Shown here: one piece after another, positions 4,911 through 5,637 of the stretch
Layout of the letters: the number at the start of each line of letters is the position of its first letter
How positions within the stretch are numbered: position 1 is the first letter of the stretch
Assembly: GCA_030633635.1 (NCBI GenBank)
Contig: DAOVSA010000043.1
Location: 1-5,637 of the forward strand
DNA length: 5,637 nucleotides
Origin: Candidatus Altarchaeota archaeon
Lineage (GTDB): Archaea > Altiarchaeota > Altiarchaeia > IMC4 > DAOVSA01
Reading direction: 5' to 3'
Position numbers and translations under genes: made by a program
Notes under the pieces: model-generated
Database searches by the model: none
What the model was told of the DNA's origin: nothing
Seen by the model: the letters and a program-made list of their open reading frames with translations, nothing else

Positions 4911-5531
4911 TCAGCACATATCTTTTGCCAGTTCCAATTCCCTTTCAAATCTTTCCAGCTTTAGTATTCCTGTTTGAAATTTCTTATTAGCTAAGCCTAC
5001 CAGGTATTTCAGATACTCATTTGACACCAGTTGTTTTTTATTGTTTATAATCGGGGTGTCAATTCGCTCAGTACTGCAGATCTCAACCATATATCTTCCC
5101 GGCTTCAACACCTGAATTCCTGATCTCTTAAAGCCAGACTTTAGTGCAAGATTTAGAACCACGATTGCCTGTTCCAGGGATCTTGCAACCAGGTGAATGA
5201 TCATTGGCTCATATTTAAACCAGATAATACCTCCCTGTTTTATATTTATGCCGTTTTCATCAATTAGATTAATGATCTCACCAATTGGATCACTGATCTC
5301 TTCAAACTCAATTTCCCGGTGCCACTTGCTCAAAGGCTTACTATCCTTTTTTGATCCGAGATCATGAAACAGGGAGATTCTTCCGGAACAACTCGATGTT
5401 GTGTAATAATCGTCAAGAGAATTTATGAATTTCACCAGGGGTATTATGGCTTCATCTACCTCATTTCTGGCCAGTGCTTTGTTGAATTTCCTTAACATAT
5501 CTTTTTTTTGTGAATCAAACATGGATTTCAT
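4911..5531 (-). CDS. taw3: tRNA(Phe) wybutosine-pathway N4-methyltransferase Taw3
   Basis: This 206-residue protein matches the Taw3/TYW3 family. These enzymes use S-adenosylmethionine to methylate N4 of the tricyclic base made from G37 of tRNA-Phe in wyosine-derivative synthesis, a modification next to the anticodon that helps hold the reading frame. Visible hallmarks are the N-terminal MFDSQKKDML (4-13), the conserved DDYYTTSSCSGRISLF (40-55) with the SSCSGR core, WHREIEF (70-76), and IIWFKYEPMIIHLVARSLEQA (102-122), all typical of the family. Length fits archaeal members (about 200 residues). Two ATG codons are possible: residue 1 (5529-5531) and residue 4 (5520-5522); the family match begins at about residue 4, and neither has a Shine-Dalgarno because the upstream DNA is almost only A and T. 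Taw1 and Taw2, the earlier enzymes of the pathway, are not in the window. The neighbouring rtcB shares the tRNA-maturation theme. Confidence 0.92.
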   Translation of the reverse strand: MKSMFDSQKKDMLRKFNKALARNEVDEAIIPLVKFINSLDDYYTTSSCSGRISLFHDLGSKKDSKPLSKWHREIEFEEISDPIGEIINLIDENGINIKQGGIIWFKYEPMIIHLVARSLEQAIVVLNLALKSGFKRSGIQVLKPGRYMVEICSTERIDTPIINNKKQLVSNEYLKYLVGLANKKFQTGILKLERFERELELAKDMC

Positions 5532-5553
5532 TTTTTTATTTTTATTTTTTATA

Positions 5554-5637
5554 TCAGATTTTTACACCAAAAAATAGATTATAAACCCTCTTTATATCCT
5601 CTCCCGTCCCGGAAGGTCCATGTCCGGGGTAAAGAGT
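5554..5637 (-). CDS. Metallo-beta-lactamase-fold hydrolase, C-terminal end only
   Basis: A minus-strand frame enters from the right edge and ends at the TGA at 5554-5556. Its 27 residues begin TLYPGHGPSGTGEDIKRV and finish YNLFFGVKI. The word LYPGHGPSG is characteristic of metallo-beta-lactamase-fold hydrolases of the glyoxalase II type, where the histidine of PGHG is the last metal ligand. The rest of the protein, including the HxHxDH metal-binding motif expected earlier, lies outside the window, so the substrate cannot be inferred. The stop is 22 nt before the taw3 ATG, close enough for co-transcription. The call rests on a short stretch and is therefore moderate. Confidence 0.6.
   Translation of the reverse strand, partial: TLYPGHGPSGTGEDIKRVYNLFFGVKI

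Overview
The window looks like chromosomal housekeeping DNA of an archaeon, most likely a euryarchaeote. The evidence is a ribosomal protein L21e next to RNA polymerase subunit F (Rpo4) and a DUF655 protein, an archaeal-type hypoxanthine/guanine phosphoribosyltransferase, the archaeal wybutosine enzyme Taw3, and an RtcB RNA ligase interrupted by an intein. Genus cannot be fixed from the sequence alone. Nearly everything is on the minus strand, with AT-rich intergenic gaps that carry TATA-like boxes.

Reading along the minus strand from the right edge: (1) 5554-5637 is the 3' end of a gene whose last 27 residues resemble the C-terminus of metallo-beta-lactamase-fold hydrolases. (2) 4911-5531 is taw3. 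(3) 3021-4841 is rtcB, with an in-frame 134-residue mini-intein at 4161-4562 placed just before the metal-binding active-site cysteine. (4) A 150-base AT-rich gap at 2871-3020 probably carries the promoter of the next unit. (5) 2870 down to 459 is a tight five-gene cluster: rpl21e, rpoF, DUF655, hpt and a HAD phosphatase. The gaps are 23, 22 and 7 nt, then a 4-nt ATGA overlap. (6) 336-458 is a convergent intergenic region with a perfect 26-bp palindrome. (7) At the left edge, on the plus strand, lies the 3' end of an unrecognised AT-rich gene whose product ends in one predicted membrane helix.

Functionally, the right half concerns tRNA maturation: RtcB joins tRNA halves after intron removal, and Taw3 methylates the wybutosine precursor at G37 of tRNA-Phe. 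The left cluster combines translation (L21e), transcription (Rpo4), a probable nucleic-acid-binding protein (DUF655) and purine salvage (Hpt) with a small phosphatase. In many euryarchaea the L21e-rpoF-DUF655 trio is followed by the rRNA dimethylase gene ksgA; here hpt and the HAD gene stand in that place.

I see no clear novel multi-gene system. The points most worth a second look are the mini-intein with an atypical penultimate residue, its cysteine shared between splicing and catalysis, the perfect 15-bp tandem duplication directly before the rtcB start, the 26-bp palindrome between convergent genes, and the altered gene order after DUF655.
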